Part shown: piece after piece, positions 47,771-60,273 of the stretch
Numbering within the stretch: position 1 is the first letter of the stretch
Layout: every line of letters starts with the position of its first letter
DNA from: Pogostemon cablin
Taxonomy: Eukaryota > Streptophyta > Magnoliopsida > Lamiales > Lamiaceae
Assembly: GCA_023678885.1 (NCBI GenBank)
Contig: CM043001.1
Span: 630,001 to 694,000, forward strand
Direction of reading: 5' to 3'
Length of the DNA stretch: 64,000 bases
The notes under the pieces: generated by a model
Told to the model about the DNA's origin: nothing
What the model saw: the letters and a program-made list of their open reading frames with translations, nothing else
Databases searched by the model: none
Made by a program: the position numbers and the translations under genes

Positions 47771-50700
47771 AAAAGAAATTACTTTACAAGAAAGTCGATG
47801 CAGATAACACCACCTCACTTAATCTGTCGATGCAGATAATACCACCTCACTTGATCTGACTTTGCAAAGAAAAATGCCATGAATGGTTGATATACAAAAT
47901 GTATGTCCAACATTTTATCCATCCATCAAGGGAAATGTACCTAATAACTAGCAATTAGAATCCTGCCCTTCCCTACAAATCAACCAAACCACCTATGAGT
48001 TGTAACAAGTATATCCACCCCTCTTTGAATATCTTGAATCTGACCAGGAAATCAAACATGATATTCAACTGCAAGAGAACATTAAACATTGTGGCAGAAT
48101 ATAAATAGGGAAACAGCAGAGCTGAAAACTGATAACAGTATAAAAGGAAAGGAAGGACTGCCTCAAAGTTCCAGAACGAAGTTCATAATCTAAGAATCAA
48201 CATGGAAGTAATAAATTTATCAAATATCATGACTTGTACATTCAGATAAATAATACTTATCGAAATCTATCAAACTTAATTTATATATCAAAAAGAATTT
48301 TACTGGGATACAAAGGACAAGCTGAATGATCAGTTTATGTTCTTATCATGTTCGCCTAGAATTACAGGTCTCCGTGGAATCACCACTAAAGCTTCTTTAA
48401 CACTTACGACAACTATAGAAATGAAATCGACTCAAGCCAGAAACAGATCACTGCAATCTGCTCAAAGGTTCGTTGCGATGAAAAAAAAAAGAGGCATCTA
48501 GCAGTTCATATTTATAACGAGCAGCTGAAATCAATTACACAAGGCATCAACACAACAAGATTTAGTGAGACCCCAAGGAAGGAAAAAGTTTATTCTGCAA
48601 CTAACAGTCCAATACCATGCTGAGGAAGCTTATACTCATAACATAAGCTACATATTTTGAATTTTCTAGCATATTTTAAAGATAATACTGCAAATTAATA
48701 AAATCAATAATGAAAAGACTTTCATTTCTGACACATTTTGTTCATAACTGCACAATCTATCACCAATCAAAAATGCAATGTGAACATTAATTAGGCAAAA
48801 CTATCCATTCAGATAGTAAAATCTATGCAATAGTGAAAGACTATATTTGCTGGATAGATAGAGGAGAAGAAAACCCGATTATAAGCTTCAATAGCCAGTG
48901 AGAATTGACGAATGTGGAGATTCCATTGCAAACTTCCAAGTTTTTTCATGGATCAGTAAGGCCAGACGCGCTAGGGTTTCTTAATTAGAACGCAAAAATT
49001 GCGATTCAGATTTTTTTGAATTTTTTGAAGTATCATGTTATGAGAATTTGTTCAAATTGTTAAATGAACTTAAAAAAATTATTACTGAAAAAATTCGATG
49101 ATTAAATGAACTTATTAACCGTATGATAGAGGATAATATATTGAAATAATTATCAAATTATTAAATAAATTATACAATTAAAATTTATTGCTTAAAACAT
49201 GTAATATCGTGCAATCAGTAAATACAAATATACAATTAAGGAGTATTTTTCTTGAGAATGGGACTTATTCTTATGCGGGATCATTAAGTGATTATTTTCA
49301 ATTATTAATTTAATATCATAAATGTATATTTAAAAATTGTGTTAATAAAACACTATGTGTGCATTTTATATAAAAAATATTAAATTACTCACAAAAGCAA
49401 TGCGGCAGTTCAGGAAACATTTATGATATTAGAGCTGATGCTCTATAAAGCATGTTATTTCGTTTTCAAACCTGTTTATTCTGCAGCAGCAAATGCTAAT
49501 TTTAATATGGGTTCCAACGAAGCCAATTTAATACTAATAAGCAAAGCAGAGGTTAACGAGGGTACTGCCGCTAAGAAATTAAAACCCCGGGCTCGAGGAT
49601 GTAGTTAAGCGATAAAAAAAGTTACCTGTCATATAATTATTATATTGAAAGATATCTTTAGATGAATATGAGGAGAATCTCTTTCTATTCGTTAAAATAC
49701 CTAGATGGAAAAAGACAACTATGGTATATCATAATGCATATATTAGTGAGACACGTGCACTTGGATAATTTAAATAATTAGATTAGATTTTTATTTAATT
49801 ATAAATATTAAATAAAATAAAATAATTAAAAAATAAATACAATAACTACTCTATAAATCAACAGAGTTGTTCTATGTATTCTCATTCCTTAATAGGCTCT
49901 CGCTGCATTAGTTGGTAAAATTTACACTATAAGATTGTGAAAATTGAAATATATTGGTTCTTAATGTGATCTTATTGTTGAATATTTGAACAATTATTTA
50001 AAGAACCCTACTTCACTATGCGTAGAAGATTCAATATAATGCAAATTATCATAGTAGATTTTCATTTAATTAAAGTTGAATTCATCTACTTCATGAAGAA
50101 ATTTTTTAGACAAATAGTGCTTAATCTTGAAATAGCAAGGTGGATATCCAAGTAAGAACCAAACTTCACTTCTAAACAAAAAAAAAAAATCCTTTCCAAA
50201 TTTATTACTATAAATTCAGTTTAAATATATAAATTTTACGTTGCATATATATCTACATATTCAATTCGAGTATATAAATTTTACACACCAAATTACGTTT
50301 TTCTAAAAATAAGAAAAATTGCGACAATAAAAGATAAAAAGGTCATGGAAAAAAATGTGGAAAGCATGTTTTGTGGTCGAAGCAGAAGCTATTTAACGGG
50401 TTGTATAGCATGTCTTGGAGATATAATACTTTCAATTTTAAAAAGATAAAAAAAAAACCTACTACAAAGTAAGAATAATGCTTAGTTCTTATATCTTAGA
50501 AAAATTTGCGAGTGTTGAAACAATGGTGAAATGGTAAAACTAAACTACGATTGACTGCTTCTACTCGAATATAATCCTACAACAGAAGTTAAACATTTGA
50601 GTTGCACCCTTCTTAGCAATCCAATGCATGGTTATTTATGAGGTAGGTAGTTGGTCATATGTATCATCCCTTGTAATCATGTGAAGTGAGCTATTTTAGT

Positions 50701-50780
50701 AATTTGATTCAGCAAGAAGTGAGATAAAGTTCAATCTAAGTTGCAACCTTTTTGTGCGAGTGTGATTTACATGCGTACAA
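47771..50780. other. Intergenic or intronic AT-rich DNA
   Basis: No coding region is supported. A minus-strand AAACCCTAG telo-box-like word lies at 48970-48978 and could mark the promoter of the minus-strand remnant. It is followed on that strand by an ATG near 48950. An open frame at 49423-49608 shows no family features. Confidence 0.45.
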
Positions 50781-51587
50781 AGATATTACGGTTTTAAAAG
50801 TAAATAAACAAACAAAAATTCTAGACATCTTCAAGAGGCATCATTACATGTTTCTTCTTTAGCATTAAAGAATTTAATCCTAATAACAACATTCCAAGAG
50901 TCATAACATGGGTTTTATGAAGCAAAGGGTCAAGATGAAAGGGAAGAACCACAATATTATCATCACAATTTACATTTATATGAGATAAAAGAAAGAAAAA
51001 ATCCAAAAAAAAAAAGTAGTGGCATTTTCAACAGAAATATGTCAAGCTATTTAGGGAGTTGAACTGATTTCTGATCCTCCTGTCATGTGGTAAGATAACT
51101 TCTAAGTATAACATAAACTTATAAGCAAACTAATTTTGAATCCATGCCAAATTAGGCAAACTATAGTAACATAATGATAATAGTAAATCAAGAGATTACG
51201 ATTTTAAAAGCAAACAAACAAACAAAAATTCTAGACATCTTCAAGAGGCATCATTACATGTTTCTTCTTTAGCACCAAAGGATTTAATCCTAATAGCAGC
51301 ATTCGAAGAGTCATAATGGGTTTTATGAAGCAAAAGATCAAGATGAAAGGGAAGAACCACAATATTATCACCACAATTTACATTTATATGAAATAAAAGA
51401 AAGAAAAAAAAAATAGTGGCATTTTCAGCAGAAATATGCCAAGCTATTTGGTGAACTGACTTCTGATCCTCATGTCCTGTGGTAAGATGACTTCTAAGTA
51501 TAACATAAAATGATAAACAAATTAATTTTGAATCCATGCCAAAATAGGCAAACTATAGTAACATAAAGATAGTAGTAAATTAAAGCA
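50781..51587 (+). repeat. Tandem duplication A-A' (~400-bp units)
   Basis: 50781-51190 and 51191-51587 are head-to-tail copies. Both contain ACAAAAATTCTAGACATCTT and GGGAAGAACCACAATATTAT and differ by small indels and substitutions. Minus-strand open frames inside the two copies are mutually out of frame at their ends, so they are not counted as genes. Confidence 0.88.
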
Positions 51588-51900
51588 AAAAAATTTTAAT
51601 TCTAAAAGTACTAATTAAATAGACACATGCCGCAAAATATCTAAGTGTTTGTTTATATAGGTAAAGTTCTTTATGTTGTGCTACAAACTTAGCTACTTAG
51701 TTGGTGGTCTACATGCTATGAAAATGCTCTTAATTTTAGTTAATATTTAATACGTCATACCAAGACAAATAAGTTAGTTTTAAATTTTAAACACAAAAAA
51801 TCATTAAATTACCCTACACCAAGTAAGAGATAAGGACAATAATAGTAACATATATAAAAACACAAAGAAATAAAAGATTATTAAACAACAGATAGCAAGA
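51588..51900. other. Spacer between the two tandem duplications
   Basis: AT-rich, nothing recognised. Confidence 0.5.
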
Positions 51901-52877
51901 GGCCAATATTTGTTTTATCTTTATTCCAACACAAAGTATATAAATAACGACATTATGAGTTTTCATCTTATATCAAGCATTTGTAATACATTTTCATGCA
52001 CAATTAATGTTATACACATTTTCTAAGCACAATTAATATATACTTTATAATATTGAGGCTTATAGAAAAATTCACTTGACAATAACCAATTGGATCAATT
52101 AAAATACATCAATCCTTCTCAATTATCCCTTCAACCTACCACGAACTTTACTTTCTGCATGTTTGCTTAAAAGTTGTGTAGAAATTAAATACAGATAAAA
52201 ATTTCAATTATATGAAGTATTATAGCATACATATACAAATACACAATCATTTGCATATCTACCACATGTGAGGAGTTTTCCTTTTGAATGTAGCCCCTTA
52301 TATGATAGTCTATTGCTTTACGCATATACAATGGAAACACAGACACACGACCCTTTCCCTATGTACTGCTGCACAATTCAAAGAATTCAACCATCAAATT
52401 GACCACAACAAGGGGCCAATATTTGTTTTATCTTTATTCCAACACAAAGTATATATAAATAATGACAGTATGAGTTTTCATCTGATATCAAGCATTTGTA
52501 ATATATTTTCATGCATAATTAATGTTTTACACATTTTCTATGTTTATAATATTGAGGCTTATAGAAAAACTCACTTTACAATAACCAATGGGATCAGTTA
52601 AAATGTATCCATCGATCCTTCTCAATTATCCCTTCAACCTACCACGAACTTTACTTTCTGCATGTTTTCTTAAAAGTTCTGTAGAAATTAAAACAGATAA
52701 AAATTTCAATTATATGAAGTATTATAGCATACATATACAAATACACAATCATTTGCATATCCACCACATATGAGGAGTTTCCCTTTTGAATGTAGCCCCA
52801 CTATATGATAGTCTATTGCTGTACAATAGAAACACCCACACACGACCTTTTCCCTATGTACTGCTGCATCAAATTCA
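51901..52877 (+). repeat. Tandem duplication B-B' (~0.5-kb units)
   Basis: 51901-52413 and 52414-52877 are head-to-tail copies. Both contain GGCCAATATTTGTTTTATCT, CAACCTACCACGAACTTTAC and CCCTATGTACTGCTGCA. The last word, read on the minus strand, is the QYIGK-encoding segment of the EMC1-like fragment, so the duplication copied part of it. Confidence 0.88.
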
Positions 52878-53029
52878 CCACGAACACCAATATTCGAATA
52901 AATACACCAGCACAAATCAAAGTTAGAAGAAGCGAACCAATTAATAAGGCCAGCTTGATCTTCGTACAAAGATAGGGTGGGATACAATGTAGAGAAGAAG
53001 AGGAAAGAAGTAGAAAACCTAATCGTCAT
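52845..53029 (-). pseudogene. EMC1-like 5' gene fragment
   Basis: The minus-strand ATG at 53029 opens a hydrophobic signal peptide followed by LYEDQAGLINW (to 52937). This is the start of the mature ER membrane protein complex subunit 1 in plants and animals (YEDQ-G--DW). About 70 bp further on, in another frame, QYIGK follows, as it does directly after the W in EMC1. After that the similarity ends. An intact EMC1 is nearly 1000 residues with a β-propeller and a C-terminal membrane anchor. I see none of that in the next 5 kb, so this looks like a truncated fragment. Confidence 0.5.
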
Positions 53030-53516
53030 CTTTATGGAGACAATTCATCACTAAATTCAAAGTTCTTCGTTATGAGGATGAGATGACACTTGGATGCACG
53101 AAAAGGAAGTAAATAAGTGAGATTTTTTCAGAAATTAACACGTCAGCAAGCAGTTGAGGAGAAGACGACACATTGGATAGATGAAACCTTGTTTAGTTAT
53201 ATAAAGATAAAAATCAGTAAATACAAATATGATTAAATATTATTATTATATCTTTATAAAATTAGTAGTACTTATCTTACATTAATCCTGTGGCCAAACA
53301 CACTCCAACTTACTATGACTTGGAAGAATAAAAAAGGAAGGCGTTTATGTAATTCCACATACCCTTACTCTTCGAATTCCTCGCCACTACTCCCTTTGCA
53401 CTACTCTCAAGCGTCCACCTGTCTCCTTACAACGGAGGAATAGCCACACAAAACGACGCCGTGGGAACAATTGATCTCATCGGAGAATCCAGAATCTAGG
53501 GTTTATACCGTTTCTC

Positions 53517-55741
53517 ATGGATGCGTCGACCGTTGCCGAAGGAGCTAATGGAAATCTCGACGAGCAAATCGCGCAGCTCGTGCAGTGCAAACCCTTGTCC
53601 GAACAAGAGGTTTCTATGCCTTTATGAATTTACTTATTTGTTCTTGATGATTCGTAGATAAGTGTTTTTATTTGGAATCAACATTTTGCGAGGTTCTATT
53701 CTTGTTGCATGAGGCCGTTTCCGGGTGTGTGATGTATCTTGTAATTTTAATGTCAGATCCATTGTCTTTCGTGTATTTGAGCCGCTCCTTAGGTTTTGCC
53801 GAATGTTTTACAGATATAAAAGATTCGTCTGTTACCCCGTAATGCTGTCCATGTAACACAAAAACTGTTTATCATTCCATTGGAACCATTTAAGGGAGGT
53901 TCTTTTTAGTTAAATTCTTGGGATAAGCTTGAGGGATTTGCCTCTTGTGCCTTTGAAAGATTTAATTTTCGAGCTTAAGAAGTAGATTGACAAGTCAGTA
54001 TTCTTTCTTGTTAAGGTACATTCCTAGACAATGGCATCTTACATTCTGGTGTTTGATGGAAGTCTTAAATTATTTAAATCTTGATCGCTGAGACCAGAAA
54101 TTGAAAATTCCCTTTTGACTGCCCTGCTTCAGTTTATTATTAAATGCTGAACTGAACTTCTAATTTAGTCTTGTAATATATGCAATTTATAAAGCAATCA
54201 TTATGCCTCAGCCTTATATACATAATTGGGGGGGGGGGGGTGGTGGTGGTTAATTTTGGCCGAAGAATTCGTCTTCCAACTTTATCTGGTCTTTTCTAAT
54301 ATATTTCCGAACTTTTGATTATTTTTATGAATAATCTTTTGTAATGAATTTAATGACTAATTAACAGAATCGTCTTCCAACTCTTTATTTAACTTCTAGT
54401 ATCATCTGGAACTTCATACGGCCACTGTTTTTCTATGATTAGAATCCCTGCCTCAGTTACCTGATCAACATTAGATGAAAAGCTGGTTTGTACCCTGCAG
54501 TTTTTTGTTTTATTTGACATTTACATGTTCTCCATGAAGATGTATGTGTTCTCCAGTTTGTTTGATTTTTACCTGCAGTTTTCTGTTTATTTGTATAGGT
54601 AAGGGTGTTATGTGGCAAGGCCAAAGAGATTCTGATGGAGGAGAGCAATGTGCAGGTTTTTGTACTTTTCCTTTTATACGTTACAGCAAATCATGGTGGA
54701 GTAATTTTATGACATGTCTTTGTAATCATCTTTTAATTTTGTCACCAATGGCCAGATTTGAATTTTGATCCTAAGTAGCTGTTTTAGTGATGCATATTGT
54801 TTTTTTAGGTTTGAACCTCTCACCTTCATCAAAGTTTACTCTTCTGTTATAGGTAGATGTGTTTCTTGCAAGTTTGCAACTCCTGAGTCGAGATTAACTG
54901 GTGTTTCCATGATAAATCTCTGTCCTTTGCTGGTACTATGTGCCTCACTGTACTTATTGTGGCAACTTTAATGGACTTTATTTACTAGGGTAGCCATGCT
55001 ATTTTGTATTACCTTTACGTGGGTAGGGGAATGATCTCTTGTTTAAATATCAACAGTCCATTCTGATTGGTTGTACTTGCACCATAGACTACCTTTGAGT
55101 GTATTTCTTCTTGGACTTCCTATTTTGCGTTTGTGGTGATAAAAATTATAATGGTCTCTTATATCTTTACTGCAGCCCGTGAAAAGCCCAGTGACAATTT
55201 GTGGTGATATTCATGGTCAGTTTCATGATCTTGCTGAGCTTTTTCGTATTGGTGGGAAGGTAATAAATTTATGTCTTGTGCTAAATGCTAATATTTCTTG
55301 TGTTTTAAATTTGTTTGTCTTGATCTCGAAAATCTCATTTCACTGGTTTTTCTATGTCCTGGCAGTGTCCCGATACAAATTATTTGTTTATGGGAGATTA
55401 TGTTGATAGAGGATACTACTCTGTTGAAACAGTGACGGTGAGTTGACCTTTGACACGGTGCATGTCAATCAGACAATTAATTCTCATGATATGGGGCATG
55501 TCACAATATTCTCTTCTTTTGCATTATTATTTGGTGCTTTCTCTTATGTGAGGGGGATTTTGTTACATATTTATTGTTCAGAGAAAGAGGTTGACATTAT
55601 AAAGCTTGAACCTTTGAGGATTGGATCATTGTTTTGTCTGTCTAACTCAGAATTTGCCTGATTAATTAAATAAGCGGATCATCTTTACTGGCGTGCTGTC
55701 TAAATGGCAGAGATATGATTAATTGTAGCTTAGGTTTGTGT

Positions 55742-55789
<48 letters not shown>

Positions 55790-57667
55790 ATTCATTTTTC
55801 TTGACAATGGATACATTTCTTTCAGCTTTTGGTGGCTCTCAAGGTGCGTTATCCTCAAAGGATTACTATTCTACGTGGAAATCATGAAAGTCGTCAGGTA
55901 TACTTTTACAGGCACTTTCTGCCTATATATGCAATGAATGACCCAGCATGTTTGGTTTGTTTTTTACACGTGCACCCAGGATATTGATTCTGATTGGCTA
56001 CAGCTCTAATTGATCATCATCGTCTTAATGAATTGTTGTTTCTTCTCAGTATTATTTGTCTGTCAGTAATTTCTGAAGTTTATTTTAAACAGTTAGTCCA
56101 AATTTCTCCATGTTTCATTACTAAGAAGTGCCTATCGTTTCTTGCAGATTACTCAGGTTTATGGTTTCTACGATGAATGCCTAAGAAAGTAAATCATTTC
56201 ATTCCTTTGAATTATTGCCTTTATTAACCATGATTATTTATGATCAATCTGTAACTCTGTTGGCATGTGAGTATGATGTATGCTACTGCTGGAAAATCTG
56301 CTTTAAGAGATTTTTGTTACACACTCATTCATGTCATAGAGAGGACGTTCATTACTAAATTTGGTGTCAAATAGAGATTGTTGATAGTTGCTGAGTTTTA
56401 TATTCAAGGAAAGAACCAATGCCTGTTCAGGGTTATATTTTGGTAGGATACATCCATTACATGCTTGCGTACATCAAAATGACTAGGTCTATTTATTTTT
56501 CTGTTGATTCATGTCATGTGTGCAGGTATGGCAATGCCAGCGTGTGGAAGACCTTCACAGATTTATTCGACTTTTTTCCTCTCACTGCATTGGTTAGTAT
56601 TATTTTATTCCTAGAAGATATACCAGTTCACTCTCTTACTGTTAATGGTGCTATTCAATTTTCTCCTGGATCTCTGCCTTTTGAAACTAATTTTCTCCCA
56701 AAGTTTTGTCAGTATCATGCAATCCATTGTCTTATGCAGAGCCTAATTATTTTTGTTTGCATTTGCTGAATATTGAGGAGACCCTAGTGTAGTAATCTTC
56801 CATTTGATGTGCATCTGGATGTTAATTATTTTCTTTTTGATTTCTACTGGTTGTCAATTTATTTAGGTGGAGTCTGAAATCTTTTGTCTTCATGGTGGAT
56901 TGTCCCCATCCATTGAAACACTTGACAATATTCGTAATTTCGATAGAGTTCAAGAAGTTCCTCACGAAGGATCCATGTGCGATCTTTTATGGTCTGACCC
57001 TGATGATCGATGTGGTTGGGGTATCTCTCCCAGGGGTGCTGGGTATACATTTGGCCAAGTATATTTCCCATACATTTCATACTCATTCACCGTAAATATA
57101 ATGTTTTGAAGTAGAAAAAGAAGTTATATACTTCGTGTGCATTGAACAGGATATATCAGAGCAATTTAACCATACTAACAACTTGAAGCTCATTGCTAGA
57201 GCACACCAGCTGGTCATGGAAGGATTTAACTGGGCTCATGTAAGTCTACATAATTGTTTCTTAACTAGTTTATCGGCCTAATTGATGATTGGGGGTGGTT
57301 GTTGCAGGACCAAAAGGTTGTTACAATCTTCAGTGCGCCTAACTATTGTTACCGCTGTGGGAACATGGCATCTATTCTGGAGGTTGATGACTGCAAAGGT
57401 CATAGTTTTATTCAGGTATCTCTCTTCCTCTGTGTGTCTTTCTGTGTATTTTTTATGTATGCACTCTATATATATGTCTATCTACCTTCTTTGGCAACTA
57501 ATGCCTGCATTGCGTGTATAAGGTCGTAAGCTAGGTACTTGCTTGTCTAAAGATTATGGCTGTGTATTTCATATCTAACTTTATGCTATTTTCTATTGAA
57601 GTTTGAGCCAGCTCCTAGACGCGGTGAGCCAGATGTTACTCGAAGAACACCAGATTACTTTCTCTAA
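53517..57667 (+). CDS. PP2A-4: Serine/threonine protein phosphatase 2A catalytic subunit (PP2A-3/4 type)
   Basis: Eleven exons: 53517-53609, 54599-54655, 55176-55259, 55366-55437, 55826-55897, 56148-56188, 56526-56592, 56867-57058, 57150-57239, 57308-57415 and 57602-57667, all with GT/AG introns, give 313 residues with no break. Metal-binding and catalytic motifs are present: GDIHGQ (about 60), GDYVDRG (about 88), RGNHESRQ (about 119), and ARAHQLVMEG. The end TPDYFL carries the terminal Leu that is carboxymethylated to control holoenzyme assembly. The length and N-terminus (NLDEQIAQLVQCKPLSEQE) match Arabidopsis subfamily II (PP2A-3/PP2A-4), as does the 11-exon structure. The enzyme works in the cytosol and nucleus with A and B subunits and acts in auxin, brassinosteroid and stress signalling. 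It converges with the phytoene synthase gene, with 692 bp between the stop codons. Confidence 0.97.
54226..54250 (+). repeat. G-run in PP2A intron 1
   Basis: A run of a dozen or more G residues followed by GGTGGTGGT, which could form a G-quadruplex in the pre-mRNA. Confidence 0.7.
55745..55789 (+). repeat. GA microsatellite in PP2A intron 4
   Basis: About 21-22 GA repeats, ending some 37 bp before the exon 5 acceptor. Confidence 0.92.
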
Positions 57668-58359
57668 AGTTGGAGAAGTTGCTGAGTTCTGTTACACTGA
57701 TACCTGCTTGCTGCTTTGTGTGTTGATAGCTGCTTATATATTCTGAAAATACATGTATTTGTCGTTGAATGGTTGAAAGCATATAAAAAAGGTTCCGTGC
57801 TTTCTCCGATTCAGCTGTTAATTGGAAGTTCGGAGATACTTCAGAAGAGTCAGTAGCGCTGGCCATGCTGTCACTTAACATACATCTCTGATGCAAAGAT
57901 TTGACATTTTCTTTCCCACTTCCCTTTTCCAAATTTTGTTTACCATATTTTGTCCCATGAGACTTCTAATTCTTATTATCCAAACTTTTATATTCATATT
58001 ACCAGAAGGATGTAAAGGAGAGGATTGAATAACACTTAAAATTCTCTAGTGGATGCTCTTAATGATTCTTTGCTATTCTCTCCTGGTGATCGTTCTTCGG
58101 GTGTTTATGGTATTGTGTATAGATAGATGGTTTTTTGATATACATGACTGAGTTTGGATTCAATGATTTTAGAAGAACAACTTTTTGTTTGTCGATGTGG
58201 TGAATCAGAAATTCATGTAATTATACAAGCAATAGTAAAATGGCCACAAAGAAATCAAGAAGAACTATGCACTGTCTTGTTAAATACACAAGGGAGCAAT
58301 CTTTGAATGTGATTATGCTACTCTCTTCTCTCTGCAGTTGTAGAATCTTGACAAAATTG

Positions 58360-60078
58360 CTATGTAAAAAATGTACTTGGATTCGAAAGCTCTTTGGTGT
58401 ATGCTACGGGCAACACCATCAGCTTTTGGGTTCTCCCCACGAATGCTCGTTTCGTCAAGTTATCGTAGTCGTTTCTTTCGATTGAGTCCAGTATCATTCT
58501 ATAGAGCATCAAAGATGACCACACCTGCAAATTTACCAGAAAGGAATGAGCCCTTCAAATGCATTATCACCTTTGAAATGATTACTTTCTGTGTTGCCTT
58601 CTTTGTTGAACTTCGTATTAGAAAATGAGTTGTTCTCTAAAAGATGCACTGCTAGATGAGACGGAGAGAAGAGAGGGAGGAGAAGGAAACAGGACTCACC
58701 GGCCAACGACTAGCCTTGTGAAGCTGAGCAGCCCCTTCCTCTGCCTGGTCAAAATAGAATCTTGCCCTTGTAATCTGCTCTTTCATGAATTCTCTCCAAC
58801 CATCTGTCACTTTCCTTGAGAAGATATCCTTATCACACAACCCGAATTTCGCCAGCTCGTCTTGGGGAAGATAAACTCTCCCTCTTGATGCACTGGTTTG
58901 CACAGAAAAGATCAGGCATAGCTGATAGGAAAGATGTCTTAAAAAGGCCCTACAACTTAGCTACACAGACTTACTCTTCTCCAACATCTCTTAATATGTT
59001 TGTTAGTTGATTGCCAATCCCCAATGCCAGTGCTGCATTGTAGATTCTATGATCCGAAACGGATGATTCTGGTGCAATCCCCATCACTGGCACACTCATC
59101 AATCCAACCGTTCCAGCCACGTAGTAGCAGTACAAGTAAAGCTCTTCGAAATCTGTGTATCGATCCTTCCTTGTGTCCATCCTCATACCCTCTATCATGT
59201 CCTTAAATGGCTACAGATGAACAAGACAACCAATCCATGTCAGAATATTGACAACAACAGCAATCAAGATGCAAGTAGTTCAAGAATTTGAATGAAGACT
59301 TTGTTTGCTGGTTTATGAGTTATAGCACCTTTATGTCTAAGGGGAATTTGTTGACAGTATCAGTAAGAGCGGCATCAAGCATATCATATGGGCGTCCGTT
59401 GAAGATATCGTCTAGTCTCTCTTCCCATCGATCAAGAACACCAGAGCTAAGATGGACTGCATTCGGGCCATCAACCAATTCATCGGTTCTCCTACACCAC
59501 ACTGCAGGGGAACAAGAACAACAAATGTAAGATTACTCAACACAGTTTTTTTTTAACACAAAGGCAACACATACGGTACACGCCAACAAACCGCAGTTAA
59601 AGAAAGCAACCAAGCCAATTTGATAGAGAAACACTTCCTTACCATAAATAGCCCATATTGCCTTCTGCCTTTCCTCTGTCATCAACATTGTACCTGCATC
59701 ATGATTGTCAGAGAAAAGAGAATTCAGAAATAGACATTGGAAAAAAAGGGATCTTCAAGATGAACCTAAGTAGAACGTCTTGGCATATTCAGCACAGATT
59801 TCCCTGCATCTTTCATATGCTTCTTCAAGAAACGTGGGATGAAACTTAGGCCTTTTGCAAACATCCAAGGCAGTCGAGTCGATCTTCTTCGACTGTCTCC
59901 GGATAATCTCATGCACAAACAAATCAGTTGAGGCAATCCCATGAACTGATAACTCAGTGCTATGAGAGTGCTTATTTCTTCTCTTTGGAATAGCTATGGC
60001 CACTTCAACTCTTGACATGGATGCATAGTTTCTTGTTTTGATGCAAGGTATAGCTGCATAAGAACATGCTGCACTCAT
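58360..60078 (-). CDS. PSY: Phytoene synthase (possible PSY3-type)
   Basis: Six exons on the minus strand: 60078-59766, 59693-59643, 59501-59329, 59210-58975, 58892-58700 and 58524-58360, in frame throughout, give 376 residues. It condenses two geranylgeranyl diphosphates to phytoene in plastids, the first committed step to carotenoids. The two Asp-rich substrate-Mg sites are intact: DELVD (128-132) and DVGED (254-258, split across exons 4 and 5). Other conserved blocks include YAKTFYLGTMLMTEERQKA, YCYYVAGTVGLMSVP and GRVYLPQDELA. The 51-bp second exon and the six-exon layout are typical of PSY. The N-terminal plastid-targeting part is short. The last exon (IERNDYDNLTKRAFVGRTQK, ending NPSTFFT) differs from the usual PSY1/2 ending. 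This suggests a divergent paralogue, perhaps of the PSY3 class tied to roots and apocarotenoids. Confidence 0.95.
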
Positions 60079-60206
60079 TTTTTTGCCTCCCTCTTCCTCT
60101 CTCTCTTGGTTGTATTAAATGGAGGCTAAAGATAAACAACACTTGTATTCTACGTTGTTACCACCAAGACAATCAAATGCATATAAAAAAACAGTTTAAT
60201 GTTTCA

Positions 60207-60214
60207 TATTTATA
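60207..60214 (-). promoter_or_regulatory. Candidate TATA box of phytoene synthase
   Basis: TATAAATA on the minus strand, about 130 bp before the start codon and following a GA-rich probable 5' UTR. Position and sequence fit, but there is no transcript evidence. Confidence 0.55.
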
Positions 60215-60263
60215 TGGCTATTGGCTCTACTATACAATTGACATTAATATATACATATATATT

Positions 60264-60273
60264 TACACGTGTA
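60264..60273 (-). promoter_or_regulatory. G-box / ABRE-like element, proximal
   Basis: TACACGTGTA, with a CACGTG core at 60266-60271, about 50 bp upstream of the TATA candidate. Such elements bind bZIP and bHLH factors. Confidence 0.5.

Noticed and set aside
50821..51537. Minus-strand frames containing NIVVLPFHLD in A and A'
   Set aside because: They are two copies of one duplicated segment, their frames diverge after small indels, and no family is recognised.
56859..57086. Minus-strand frame over PP2A exon 8
   Set aside because: It is antisense to a fully conserved PP2A exon.
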